Shown here piece after piece: positions 1-7,824 of a stretch of 64,000 nt of DNA (position 1 is the first letter of the stretch; every line of letters begins with the position of its first letter). This stretch comes from Actinocorallia longicatena. GTDB lineage: Bacteria; Actinomycetota; Actinomycetes; Streptosporangiales; Streptosporangiaceae. The DNA is taken from positions 124,001 through 188,000 of the forward strand of contig NZ_BAAAUV010000012.1 in the NCBI RefSeq assembly GCF_039534125.1, in the 5' to 3' direction. The notes below the pieces were generated by a model. That model saw only the letters and a program-made list of their open reading frames with translations, did no database searches and was not told where the DNA came from. The translations under genes were made by a program, and so were the position numbers.

Positions 1-124
1 TCGAGGTGGAGTCCTGGTCGGAGGGGACCTTGTGCAGGCCCGGCTCGATCGAGAAGGACAGGACCGCGGCGGCCGCGAAGAGGACCACAGAACCTGCGGG
101 CAGTGCGATGCGGGAAAGGCGCAT
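1..124 (-). CDS. Putative DUF3068/PorA-type membrane protein, N-terminal fragment
   Basis: Only the first 41 codons are inside the window; the gene runs off the left edge. It begins MRLSRIALP and has one hydrophobic segment (about residues 8-25), then EPGLHKVPSDQDSTS. A short cytoplasmic start, one membrane helix and a PxDQxST-like stretch resemble the beginning of actinobacterial DUF3068 (porin PorA-like) proteins, which are membrane-anchored with a large extracytoplasmic domain. The ATG at 124 has AAGGATCCCC upstream. The family call rests on a short fragment and could be wrong; a membrane or secreted protein is safer. Confidence 0.45.
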   Translation of the reverse strand, partial: MRLSRIALPAGSVVLFAAAAVLSFSIEPGLHKVPSDQDSTS

Positions 125-192
125 GGGGGAGGGGATCCTTTCGGGAGCGCAAAGAATGTGAGGAAAGTTACATATTCTCCCGTGTGACGTGG

Positions 193-222
193 ACCATATC
201 GACAGCTGAACCACCGGGTCAA
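193..222 (-). promoter_or_regulatory. Sigma-70 type promoter for the leftmost gene
   Basis: On the minus strand TTGACC (217-222) is followed after 18 bases by TATGGT (193-198). It lies about 70 bases upstream of the ATG at 124. Only sequence resemblance supports it. Confidence 0.4.
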
Positions 223-279
223 TCGGACCGGCGAATCCATGATCGTTACTTTTGGATGACGTGAGCGGCCGCGTGGGCC

Positions 280-633
280 TCAGCCCGTCGCGGCGAGGTC
301 TCCGTCCCGGCCCCAGGGGCGGCCGACCCGCAGGGCGAGGCGGTCGCGCAGGAGGGAGGCGGCCTGCTCGGGCGTCGTCCCGGCGGCGCGGGCGCGCACG
401 AGACGGCCCTTCAGCGCGACGGTGACCTGGGCGAGGGCGGGCTTGGGCGGGGCGGGCTCGCGCAGGAGGGTGAGGGCCATCTCGACGCCGAGGACGGGCT
501 CGCCGACCTCGGCCAGCATCGTCTCGAGGAGTTCGCGGGCCTGGGTGATCTGGTCGTCGGAGACCGCGCCGTGCTTCCGCACGACGATGCCGACGGGTCG
601 CTTCTGCCCCTGCTGGGCGCTGGTGTTCGTCAT
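280..633 (-). CDS. HPF/RaiA-like ribosome-associated protein (short, divergent)
   Basis: 117 residues, alone on the minus strand. The central part (GEPVLGVEMALTLLRE, then ALAQVTVALKGRLVRARAAGT and AASLLRDRLALRVGR) matches the pattern of the N-terminal S30AE/HPF domain in actinobacteria (PVLxARVxLT, PAVAQxxxxxNGRLVRAQVAA, LLxxRLRRRL). HPF proteins bind the 30S decoding region and promote hibernation. It keeps the NGRLVRA-like core as KGRLVRA but lacks the C-terminal dimerisation domain of long HPF. The ATG at 633 has only a weak GAG upstream. Family membership is likely; a ribosomal role is inferred from family only. Confidence 0.5.
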   Translation of the reverse strand: MTNTSAQQGQKRPVGIVVRKHGAVSDDQITQARELLETMLAEVGEPVLGVEMALTLLREPAPPKPALAQVTVALKGRLVRARAAGTTPEQAASLLRDRLALRVGRPWGRDGDLAATG

Positions 634-827
634 GGCTCAAAGACTGCACGGGAGGCCCGGAAGAACGCAGTGACGGACGTCCCAGCGGGGCTGTGACTTC
701 GGCTACGCAGGCGATCCAGAAGATCACCGGCGGCCGGGAGGGCGGGAGAACCGGACGCCCGGTCTGGGCGTCCCACAGGTGGGTAGGGGGTTTTCTTCCC
801 TGGCGGACGGTGTGGAAGGCGGAAGTG

Positions 828-2021
828 ATGAGGGTGGGGGACCGGAGGGCCGCGCTGGCGCTGGCCGGGCTGCTGGCGGTGGCCGGCTGCCAGAGCGGTG
901 GCGGCGACGGCGGGAAGGACGACGGCAAGGGCGCCGCGCTGTCGGTCGTGCCGGCGGACGGAGCCGGGGACGTGCGCCCCGACCAGCCCGTCGTCGTGAC
1001 CGCGGACGGCGAGAAGATCACCGAGGTGGCGGTGACGGCGGACGGGGAGAAGGCCGAGGGGGACCTCAGCGCCGACGCGAAGAGCTGGCGGACCCGCTGG
1101 ACGCTCGCCCCCGGCACCCGCTACCAGGTCGTCGCCAGGACCGAGAAGGGCACGAGCGTCACCTCCGCCTTCACCACGCTGAAGCCGGCCAAGACCATCG
1201 GCACCTCGATCGTGGGCCCCGAGGACGGCGGGACCGCGGGCGTCGGAATGCCGATCATCCTGAACTTCAACACCCCGGTCTACAACCAGGACGAGGTGCT
1301 CAAGGCCCTCGACCTGAAGATGTCGGAGCAGGTCGAGGGCGCGTGGCGGTGGGTGTCGCGCCAGCAGCTGGTCTACCGGCCCCGCGCGTACTGGCCGAGC
1401 GGGCAGAAGATCAAGCTGGTCGCTCATCTGAAGGGCGTGCGGGCGGCCAAGGACACCTACGGCACCCGCGACCTGAGCTACGGTTTCACCGTCGGGGACG
1501 CGGTGGTCAGCACCGTGGACACCAGGACCCACACGATGACGGTCCGGCGCAACGGAAAGATCGTCAGGAAGATCCCGATCAGCGCCGGACGGGCGACCAA
1601 ACGCGCCTACACCACCACCAACGGCATCCACCTGACGATGGAGCGGGCCGAGCGGGTCGTCGCCGACTCCGCGACCGTCGGCATCCCCAAGGGCGACCCG
1701 GAGTACTACCGGCTCGACCTGAAGTGGGCGGTGCGGATCTCCAACAGCGGCGAGTACGTGCACGCCGCGCCCTGGTCGGTCGGTTCGCAGGGCAACGCCA
1801 ACGTCAGCCACGGCTGCGTCAACGCCAGTGACGCCGACGCCCGCTGGTTCTACGACCAGAGCGTTCCGGGCAACATCGTGATCGTCACCGGTACCGACCG
1901 GGAGCTGGAATGGAACAACGGCTGGGGGTTCTGGCAGGTCCCCTGGGCGGAGTGGTCGGCCGACAGCGCGATGGAACAGCCGGCGGGCGTCCCTTCGACC
2001 CCGGCTCCGGCGACCGGCTGA
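828..2021 (+). CDS. Lipoprotein L,D-transpeptidase with Ig-like domains
   Basis: 397 residues from ATG 828, which has GGAAGGCGGAAG upstream; an earlier in-frame start at 693 would bury the signal peptide. Residues 8-21 form a lipoprotein signal ending in the lipobox LAVAGC (Cys21). Two Ig-like repeats precede the YkuD domain (about 215-365). The catalytic motif SHGCVNAS gives His328 and Cys330, with an upstream His in HAAPW. This is the layout of mycobacterial LdtMt2-type enzymes, which form 3-3 cross-links in peptidoglycan and bind carbapenems. It should act at the outer face of the membrane. The C-terminal tail is rich in Pro and Ala. Confidence 0.93.
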   Translation: MRVGDRRAALALAGLLAVAGCQSGGGDGGKDDGKGAALSVVPADGAGDVRPDQPVVVTADGEKITEVAVTADGEKAEGDLSADAKSWRTRWTLAPGTRYQVVARTEKGTSVTSAFTTLKPAKTIGTSIVGPEDGGTAGVGMPIILNFNTPVYNQDEVLKALDLKMSEQVEGAWRWVSRQQLVYRPRAYWPSGQKIKLVAHLKGVRAAKDTYGTRDLSYGFTVGDAVVSTVDTRTHTMTVRRNGKIVRKIPISAGRATKRAYTTTNGIHLTMERAERVVADSATVGIPKGDPEYYRLDLKWAVRISNSGEYVHAAPWSVGSQGNANVSHGCVNASDADARWFYDQSVPGNIVIVTGTDRELEWNNGWGFWQVPWAEWSADSAMEQPAGVPSTPAPATG

Positions 2022-2054
2022 CCCGCGTCTCCGGAAGGGCGTAGGCTCCTGCCG

Positions 2055-3272
2055 ATGGCAATCGATCTTCGTGGCCGTGCGTGGACGTCGCTGCTCGGCC
2101 TCGCGGCGGGCGACGCCCTGGGCTCGCAGTTCTTCGTCCCGGCCCACCGCGCCGCGTTCGAGGCCCGCACGCTGCCGCCCGGGCCGTGGCAGTGGACCGA
2201 CGACACCGAGATGGCCTGCGGCATCTGGAAGGTCCTGGCGCGGACGGGCCGGATCGACCAGGACCTGCTGGCCGCCGTCTTCGCCGAGCACCATGACTTC
2301 GACCGCGGCTACGGGCCGTCCACCAACCGGCTGCTGCGGCTGGTCAGGGAGGGCGGCGACTGGCGCACCCTGGCCTCGGGGGTGTTCGACGGGCGGGGCT
2401 CGTGGGGCAACGGCGCGGCCATGCGCGTCGCGCCGCTGGGCGTGTGGTTCGCCGGCGACCTCGACCTCGCCGCCGAGCAGGCCCGGCTGTCCGCCGAGGT
2501 CACCCATGCCCATCCCGAGGCCGTCGCCGGGGCGATCGCGGTCGCCGTGGCCGCGGCGCTGGCCGCCACCGGCCCGGGGAAGCCCGGCCCCTTCCTCGAC
2601 CGGATCCTCGCCCACGTCCCGGAGGGGACCGTCCGCGACGGCATCCGGCAGGCCCGCACCCTGCTGACCATCGGCGACCCCGCCTCGGCCGCCGCCGCGC
2701 TCGGCAACGGCCGCCAGGTCGCCGCGCACGACACCGTCCCGTTCTGCCTGTGGGCCGCGGCCCGCCACCTCGACGGTTGCGAACGCGACGGCTTCGAGGC
2801 CGGATTCTGGGCGACGGCCTCGGCCGGCGGCGACATCGACACCACCTGCGCGATCGTCGGCGGCATCCTCGCCGCCCGTCCCGGCACACGGATCCCCGCC
2901 GCCTGGCTGCCCCACCTCGAACCCCTGCCCTCCTGGATCGGCCCGCCCGGGCAGCGGGACGGCGGCATGACCATGGACGAGCTGTTCGCCGAGCCGCCCG
3001 CCCAGTGGGGCCTGCGCGGCGACCCCCACGCCTGGGCCGCCCTGCGCGAACGCCTGAACGCCATGCCCGTCCCGGAGGATCCCGCCCGGCTGGAGGACCT
3101 GCTGGCCGCGACGTTCCTGGACGTCGTCGGCGTCGATCCCCGCACCGCCACCGGCGAGCACGTGTACCGCGAGGAGTTCGCCCACGGCGGCATGTCCAGC
3201 GGCCATGTCCACCTGCCGACCTGGCGCGACCGCCTCCTGCCCCTCCTCCTCGCCCGCGGCACCCGGCACTGA
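2055..3272 (+). CDS. ADP-ribosylglycohydrolase family protein
   Basis: 405 residues. Signature motifs of the DraG/ARH fold are present: GLAAGDALGSQ near the N-terminus, WTDDTEMA (Thr48-Glu52) and GGDIDTTCAIVGG near residue 260, which supply the two-Mg2+ site. Family members remove ADP-ribose from proteins or small molecules. About 75 residues follow the core domain (from about 330) and include HVYREEFAHGG; I do not recognise this extension. TAGGCT at 2042-2047 lies 7 bases before the ATG, so the mRNA may be leaderless. The substrate cannot be read from the sequence; no ADP-ribosyltransferase is nearby. Confidence 0.88.
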   Translation: MAIDLRGRAWTSLLGLAAGDALGSQFFVPAHRAAFEARTLPPGPWQWTDDTEMACGIWKVLARTGRIDQDLLAAVFAEHHDFDRGYGPSTNRLLRLVREGGDWRTLASGVFDGRGSWGNGAAMRVAPLGVWFAGDLDLAAEQARLSAEVTHAHPEAVAGAIAVAVAAALAATGPGKPGPFLDRILAHVPEGTVRDGIRQARTLLTIGDPASAAAALGNGRQVAAHDTVPFCLWAAARHLDGCERDGFEAGFWATASAGGDIDTTCAIVGGILAARPGTRIPAAWLPHLEPLPSWIGPPGQRDGGMTMDELFAEPPAQWGLRGDPHAWAALRERLNAMPVPEDPARLEDLLAATFLDVVGVDPRTATGEHVYREEFAHGGMSSGHVHLPTWRDRLLPLLLARGTRH

Positions 3273-3315
3273 ACCCGGACTCACGCTCGCCGGCCGGCGG
3301 TCCTCTCCGCGCCGC

Positions 3316-4500
3316 TCACGGGGCCGCCCCGACCAGCAGCGGGAGGGTCTTCCAGCCGCGGACGGTGGAGGTCTGGGCGAGTTCGGCGGCGTCCCAGTCC
3401 ACCTCCCAGCCGGGAACGTGCTCGAGGATCTCCTCGGCGGCCACGCGTCCTTCGAGGCGGGCGAGCGCGGCGCCGAGGCAGTAATGGGCTCCGATGCCGA
3501 AGGTCATGTGCTGGCCCACCCGGTGGACGTCGAACCGGTCGGGATCGGGGAAGCGCCGCGGATCGCGGTTGGCGGCGGCCTGGATGAACAGGATCGCGCT
3601 GCCCGCCGGGACGGTCGTGCCGTGGAAGTCGACGTCGGTGGTGACATGGCGGCCGGTGAACGGGCCGGTGGGCTCGAACCGCAGGATCTCCTCGATCGCG
3701 TTCGGGATGAGGGAGTGGTCGGCGGCCAGCTCGCGGCGCTGCCCGGGGTGGCGGGCCATGAGCGCGCCGAACCAGCCGATGAGACGGCCGGTGGTCTCGT
3801 TGCCCGCCCCCGCCACGACCGTGCAGTAGGTGAGGACCTCCTCATCGGTGAGGGTGCGGGTGACGCCCTGCTCGTCCTCGAACCGGGTGGTCATCAGCTC
3901 GGTCATGAGGTCGTCGGAGGGGTGGGTCTTGCGCCACTGGAGATAGGCGCCGAACGCGTCGGTGTTGAGGATCACCTCGGTGTCGATCTTGCCGCCGTCC
4001 TCGGTGTTCAAGGTGGCGTCGGTGCGGTCGCGGATCCGCGGCTGGTCGGCCTCGGGGATGCCCAGCAGCATGCCGATCACCCGCATCGGCATCTCGGCGC
4101 CGACGGCCTCCACGAGGTCGAACCGGTCGGCGCCCAGCACCGGCTCCAGCGCCCGCTTGCAGAAGGCCCGCACCTGCGGTTCGAGGGAGGCGATGCGGCG
4201 CGGGGTGAAGACACGGGCCAGCAGCCTGCGGTGGACGTCGTGCACGGGGGGATCTTCGAAGATCAGGGTTCCGGGAGGGAAGTCGATGCCCGCCTGGATG
4301 ATCTCCAGGATGTCGCCGCGGGCGGAGGAGAAGGTCCGCCAGTCGGAGAGACCCTGCTGGACGTCGGCGTGCCGGGTGACGGCGTAGAAGTCGTGCCGGT
4401 CGTTGTAGTAGAGCGGCGATTCCTCCCGCATCCGGTTGAACAGGGGGTAGGGGTCGCGTGTGAAGGCGGGGTCCCACGGATCCCAGTACAGATCGGTCAC
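3316..4500 (-). CDS. Cytochrome P450
   Basis: 394 residues if translated from GTG 4500, which follows GGAGGAGAACTC; a longer frame to 4638 runs through the divergent promoter and is rejected. All P450 landmarks are seen: I-helix AGAGNETT (about 228-235), K-helix ExxR in EEILRF (about 270), and the haem loop FGIGAHYCLGAALARLEG with Cys341 as thiolate ligand. It is a soluble class I bacterial enzyme and would need ferredoxin and reductase partners, none of which is in the window. It is transcribed away from a TetR gene across a shared promoter with two repeated operator-like sites, so that regulator probably controls it. Substrate unknown. Confidence 0.95.
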   Translation of the reverse strand: MTDLYWDPWDPAFTRDPYPLFNRMREESPLYYNDRHDFYAVTRHADVQQGLSDWRTFSSARGDILEIIQAGIDFPPGTLIFEDPPVHDVHRRLLARVFTPRRIASLEPQVRAFCKRALEPVLGADRFDLVEAVGAEMPMRVIGMLLGIPEADQPRIRDRTDATLNTEDGGKIDTEVILNTDAFGAYLQWRKTHPSDDLMTELMTTRFEDEQGVTRTLTDEEVLTYCTVVAGAGNETTGRLIGWFGALMARHPGQRRELAADHSLIPNAIEEILRFEPTGPFTGRHVTTDVDFHGTTVPAGSAILFIQAAANRDPRRFPDPDRFDVHRVGQHMTFGIGAHYCLGAALARLEGRVAAEEILEHVPGWEVDWDAAELAQTSTVRGWKTLPLLVGAAP

Positions 4501-4533
4501 GAGTTCTCCTCCGGAGGGAAGCACGACGGTGCT

Positions 4534-4567
4534 GAACAATCGTTTAACCGCTGAACGAGTGTTTAAC
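4534..4567. promoter_or_regulatory. Tandem operator between P450 and TetR genes
   Basis: GAACAATCGTTTAAC (4534-4548) and GAACGAGTGTTTAAC (4553-4567) are 15-base direct repeats with starts 19 bases apart. Each holds a short dyad, AAC-N4-GTT. They lie just upstream of both divergent start codons and are the natural site for the neighbouring TetR protein. Confidence 0.6.
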
Positions 4568-4603
4568 ATCCGCCGGAGCGGCAGGTCAAGGACAATGGGC
4601 GGC

Positions 4604-5185
4604 ATGAGCGCCTCCCGCCGCATGGGCACCGAGAACACCGAGACCCGTCAGCGCCTGATCGAGCTCACCGAACGGCTGATGATGGAGGAGGGGTACGCGG
4701 CGGTCGGGATCCGGCGGGTCGCCCGGGAGGCCGACGTCGCCCCGGCCCTGGTGCTCTACTACTTCCGTACCCTCGACGACCTGTTCATCGCCGTCCTGCG
4801 GCGCGGCGCCGAGGAGGAACTGGCACGGCAGCGCGCGATCGCCGACGACGCCGACCCCCTCCGGGCACTGTGGGGACTGGCCGGCCGCCGCGGCGCCGCC
4901 AGGATCACCGAGGAGTTCATGGCGCTCGGCAACCACCGCAAGGCGATCCGCGCCGAGATCACCGCCCAGGCCGAACGCTACCGGCGCGCCCAGCTCGAAT
5001 CCCTGACCCGCGCCCAGGACGAGGGACGCCTCGACCTCCACGGCGCCACACCGATGGCCGCGGTCGTCATCTCCACCGCCCTGTCCCGAGTCCTCGTCAT
5101 GGAGGAGGAGATGGGCCTGACCTGCGGCCACGAGGAGACCCGCACCCTCGTCGAGGACCTCCTCACCCGCATGGGCCCCGCCTGA
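4604..5185 (+). CDS. TetR family transcriptional regulator
   Basis: 193 residues. The N-terminal HTH is clear: RQRLIELTERLMMEEGYAAV, IRRVAREADVAPALVLYYF, then LDDLF. The ligand-binding half (about 70-190) is helical with no specific signature. ATG 4595 is an alternative start; AAGGA at 4588-4592 sits badly for both. It is divergent from the P450 gene, with a direct-repeat operator between them. This is the usual layout of a TetR repressor controlling itself and a neighbouring oxidase in response to a small ligand. Confidence 0.9.
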   Translation: MSASRRMGTENTETRQRLIELTERLMMEEGYAAVGIRRVAREADVAPALVLYYFRTLDDLFIAVLRRGAEEELARQRAIADDADPLRALWGLAGRRGAARITEEFMALGNHRKAIRAEITAQAERYRRAQLESLTRAQDEGRLDLHGATPMAAVVISTALSRVLVMEEEMGLTCGHEETRTLVEDLLTRMGPA

Positions 5186-5341
5186 CCGGCGTCCGGACCT
5201 GGTGAAAGGCCGCCACGCGCGCGACCCGACGGCGCACCGCATGCAAGCCGCCCGCGTTGAGGCAACCTGTAGCTGACGCTGACCCCCAGGTCACAGCCAT
5301 TTCTGTTGGATCTTCGCCGTTCGCCACGGGCCCGGCCCGGC

Positions 5342-5782
5342 TCAGGTGCGCTGGTGGTGGGTGAGCAGCCGGGTGAGCAGGAGGGTCAGGGTGCGACGGT
5401 CTTCAAGGGGGAGCGGCTCCAGGAGATCGTCCTGGACTCGGTCGAGGGCCTGTTCCATGAGGCGCAGGCGTCGCCGGCCCGCCGGGGTGATGGTGACGAT
5501 GTTGCGGCGCCGGTCGTGGGGATCGGTGGCGCGCTCGACGAGATCATCCGCCGCGAGCTCGTTGAGCGCCGCGACCACGTCGCTGCGGTCCATCGTGCAG
5601 CGGCGGCCGAGCTCGGCCTGGCTGGCCGCGCCCGACTCCGCCAGGGCGGCCAGGATCCGGTAGTGGTAGCCGCGACCGCCCACCTCACCGAAGCCCTCGG
5701 AGGCCAGCCGGTGGGCGTGCACCGCGAGCTGGGTGAGCAGCCAGCTCGGCTTCGCGGCCAGGCGCACGGGAGTCTCTTCCAC
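5342..5782 (-). CDS. MarR family transcriptional regulator
   Basis: 146 residues from GTG 5782. The winged helix is evident: AELGRRCTMDRSDVVAALNELAADDLVERATDPHDRR, followed by the wing NIVTITPAGRRRL and a C-terminal dimerisation helix. TAGGCT on the minus strand (5790-5795) is 7 bases before the GTG, suggesting a leaderless transcript. It is divergent from the SnoaL-like gene at 6034, whose promoter carries two TTGG-N5-CCAA dyads that this protein may bind. Confidence 0.88.
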   Translation of the reverse strand: MEETPVRLAAKPSWLLTQLAVHAHRLASEGFGEVGGRGYHYRILAALAESGAASQAELGRRCTMDRSDVVAALNELAADDLVERATDPHDRRRNIVTITPAGRRRLRLMEQALDRVQDDLLEPLPLEDRRTLTLLLTRLLTHHQRT

Positions 5783-5986
5783 GTCGGCCAGCCTACATTT
5801 CCGGCCGTGCCGACCAGCGTGAGCGGGGAACCCCGGCCGTTTGATCGTTCGTCTCCTCTTCAGCCGCAACCGCGGCCGTCTATCGTCGCCCTGGGACGAC
5901 GCGCAGTGGCCCTGCGGTTTCCGGAACCTGCTCGGCATGGAGTTCTCCACCTTCCAGGCCTTGCGCTGAGCGCCGGATCCCGGTCG

Positions 5987-6020
5987 TATAGTTGGCGAGA
6001 CCAATGTTGGAAGCACCAAT
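5987..6020 (+). promoter_or_regulatory. Promoter with two abutting TTGG-N5-CCAA operators
   Basis: GTTGGCGAGACCAAT (5991-6005) and GTTGGAAGCACCAAT (6006-6020) are perfectly abutting 15-base units, each an exact TTGG-N5-CCAA dyad. A -10-like TATAGT (5987-5992) overlaps the first. A repressor bound here would cover the promoter and the leader of the gene at 6034. Confidence 0.65.
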
Positions 6021-6033
6021 GAAAGGAGCCTTC

Positions 6034-6447
6034 ATGTCGCCGGAGAGCCTGGTCGCCGATCGTCTGGAGATCGCCGATCTGTTCACCCGCTTCGCCCTGC
6101 TGCTCGACGAGAGGCGCTGGGACGACGCCGGCACCGTGTTCGCCGAGGACGTGGTGGTGGGTTCGCCGCTCGGGGGAGAGGTGCGCGGCGTCGCCGACCT
6201 CGTCGAGCACATGCGCGGGTCCGAGATCGAGGGCGTCGCCACCCAGCACCTCACCACCGACCTGCTGGTGGGGATCGACGGTGACCGGGCGTCCGCCTCG
6301 GCGAACTCCCTCGTCTACTTCTTCCGCGACGGCCGCCCGCCCCACCGGACCAGCGGGCTGCGGCTGAACTGCACCGCAGTCCGCACCCCCGGCGGCTGGC
6401 GGCTCGGCGAGGCCCGGATCACCCTCGCCTGGACGCACGAGACCTGA
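6034..6447 (+). CDS. SnoaL-like / NTF2-fold protein
   Basis: 137 residues from ATG 6034, preceded by AAAGGAG at 6022-6028; the upstream ATG 6019 lies inside the operator. The start ESLVADRLEIADLFTRFALLLDERRWDDAGTVFAEDV and later HLTTDLLV fit the SnoaL_4 (nuclear transport factor 2-like) fold, a cone-shaped barrel used by cyclases, isomerases and binding proteins. No catalytic residues can be assigned. Its promoter holds two tandem dyads, and the MarR gene is divergent, so this protein may be the regulated effector of that pair. Confidence 0.75.
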   Translation: MSPESLVADRLEIADLFTRFALLLDERRWDDAGTVFAEDVVVGSPLGGEVRGVADLVEHMRGSEIEGVATQHLTTDLLVGIDGDRASASANSLVYFFRDGRPPHRTSGLRLNCTAVRTPGGWRLGEARITLAWTHET

Positions 6448-6460
6448 GACGCCGCCGTCC

Positions 6461-7060
6461 TCAACCCGGCCCGGGTCCGGCCCTCAGGAAGTCCATCAAC
6501 GCCCGCCCTCTGGGAGAGAGGCGGTAGCCCGTCTCGAGGCTCTCGGTGAGACCCAGCTCCTTGAGACGGCGCACATCGGCCTTGAACGGCAGCTTCTCCC
6601 GTCCCAGGATCGCGGCGAGATCCAGGGCGCGCAGCCCGGGACGCTCCTCGATGAGCCGCAGGACGTCCCGGGTCCACGGGCCCCGGCGGCTGCGCGCGTC
6701 CACCCCGTCCAGGAGATCCCGGATCCCGGCCAGCTCACGCCCCGTCAGATCGGCGGCCCCGGCCAGCTCCGCCCGAGGGTCGGACCCGCCGAGATGGAGC
6801 ATCACCCGGTGGTAGCCGCCCTCCTTGGTGCTCTTGGACAGGGCGGTGAGCAGGGCGGCGCGGTCGGCGAACCCCGAGCGCAGCGCGTCCTGCTCGGTGA
6901 TCTCCTCGGCGGTGACGGCCGTGACCGAGTCGATGACGACGATCCCCGCCCATGTGCGCTGCGTGCTCCCCGCCCGCACCCGCGGCTCCCGCCAGACCCG
7001 GAACACCCGGTCGATCCGCCCGCCCGCGATCCCCTCGAGCACCTCGCGCCTGAACAGCAT
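6461..7060 (-). CDS. Conserved protein with ASCH-like N-terminus and winged-helix-like C-terminus
   Basis: 199 residues from ATG 7060, with AAAGGAGGGG upstream. The first half (MLFRREVLEGI, FRVWREPRVRAGSTQRT, GIVVIDSVTAV, then YHRVMLHLGG) looks like an ASCH domain, a beta-barrel fold related to PUA and thought to bind RNA or modified nucleotides. The second half (GPWTRDVLRLIEERPGLRALDLAAILG, then VRRLKELGLTESLETGYRLSPRGRAL) reads as a winged helix. Similar proteins are known from actinobacteria only as hypothetical or ASCH-domain entries. Divergent from the reductase gene at 7223. Confidence 0.6.
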   Translation of the reverse strand: MLFRREVLEGIAGGRIDRVFRVWREPRVRAGSTQRTWAGIVVIDSVTAVTAEEITEQDALRSGFADRAALLTALSKSTKEGGYHRVMLHLGGSDPRAELAGAADLTGRELAGIRDLLDGVDARSRRGPWTRDVLRLIEERPGLRALDLAAILGREKLPFKADVRRLKELGLTESLETGYRLSPRGRALMDFLRAGPGPG

Positions 7061-7143
7061 CGCCCCTCCTTTGCAACCACCCCATCCTGGCCTTCCCCCG
7101 GGGCGGACGGCCACCCGGCGACACCCCGACAAAGAATCAATCC

Positions 7144-7172
7144 TTGACAAAAAAATTGTTCGGTAGCAGACT
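7144..7172 (+). promoter_or_regulatory. Promoter for the RibD-like reductase gene
   Basis: TTGACA (7144-7149), an exact -35 consensus, is followed after 17 bases by CAGACT (7167-7172), a weaker -10. The leader to the ATG is about 45 bases and holds GAGGAG. Confidence 0.5.
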
Positions 7173-7222
7173 GGGCGGTGCCCGGCCGGGAACCCCGGCC
7201 GCGAGAACCCCGAGGAGTCACG

Positions 7223-7795
7223 ATGCGCACCCTGATCAGCACCGCCTTCGTCTCCCTCGACGGCGTCGTCGAGGGACCCGGCGGAGAGCCCGGCTACCGC
7301 AACTCCGGCTGGACCTTCAAGGACGTCGACTTCCTGCCCGAGGCCTACGAGATCAAGGGCCGGGAGCAGGAGGAGTCCACCGCGATGCTCCTCGGCAGGG
7401 TCAGCTACGAGGTGTTCAGCCCGGTCTGGCCCGGCATGGAGGAGTTCGCCACCTACAAGGAGATGCCCAAGTACGTCGTCTCCACCACCCTCACCGACGC
7501 CGACCTCGTCACGAACTGGGGCGATACCACCATCCTGCGCACCCTCGACGACGTCGCCGCGCTGAAGCGGACCGAGGGCGGCCCGATCATCATGCACGGC
7601 AGCGCCGACCTGAACCACAGCCTGTCGGACGCCGGCCTCATCGACCGCTACCACCTGCTCGTCTACCCGCTCCTGCTCGGCGCCGGCAAGCGCCTGTTCA
7701 GCACCACCGACAAGGACACCCAGAAGCTCAAGCTCGTCGAGCACGAGGTCTACGCCAACGGCCTGCAGAAGAACGTCTTCGACGTCGTCCGCTGA
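7223..7795 (+). CDS. Dihydrofolate reductase / RibD C-terminal family protein
   Basis: 190 residues from ATG 7223, with GAGGAGTCACG upstream. MRTLISTAFVSLDGVV, MLLGRVSYEVF, KYVVSTTL, the glycine motif IIMHGSADLN, and LVYPLLLGAGKRLF are the usual blocks of the RibD_C/DHFR-like family, which binds NADPH. Members of this stand-alone type lack a known substrate; they are not the housekeeping FolA. The next gene starts 30 bases downstream on the same strand, so the two may form an operon. Confidence 0.85.
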   Translation: MRTLISTAFVSLDGVVEGPGGEPGYRNSGWTFKDVDFLPEAYEIKGREQEESTAMLLGRVSYEVFSPVWPGMEEFATYKEMPKYVVSTTLTDADLVTNWGDTTILRTLDDVAALKRTEGGPIIMHGSADLNHSLSDAGLIDRYHLLVYPLLLGAGKRLFSTTDKDTQKLKLVEHEVYANGLQKNVFDVVR

Positions 7796-7824
7796 ACGCA
7801 CCCCGATCCCAGGAAAGCGGTCGC

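Noticed and set aside
630..3284. 884-codon open frame on the minus strand
   Set aside because: It is antisense to the L,D-transpeptidase and ADP-ribosylglycohydrolase genes, is Gly/Arg/Pro-rich, and has no domain. High GC makes such frames common.
4534..4567. LexA (SOS) box reading of GAAC-N4-GTTT
   Set aside because: It resembles the actinobacterial box but lacks the outer CG/CG bases, is duplicated, and lies beside a TetR gene.
3316..5185. A secondary-metabolite cluster around the P450
   Set aside because: No synthase, ferredoxin or tailoring partner accompanies it; P450 plus TetR alone is ordinary.
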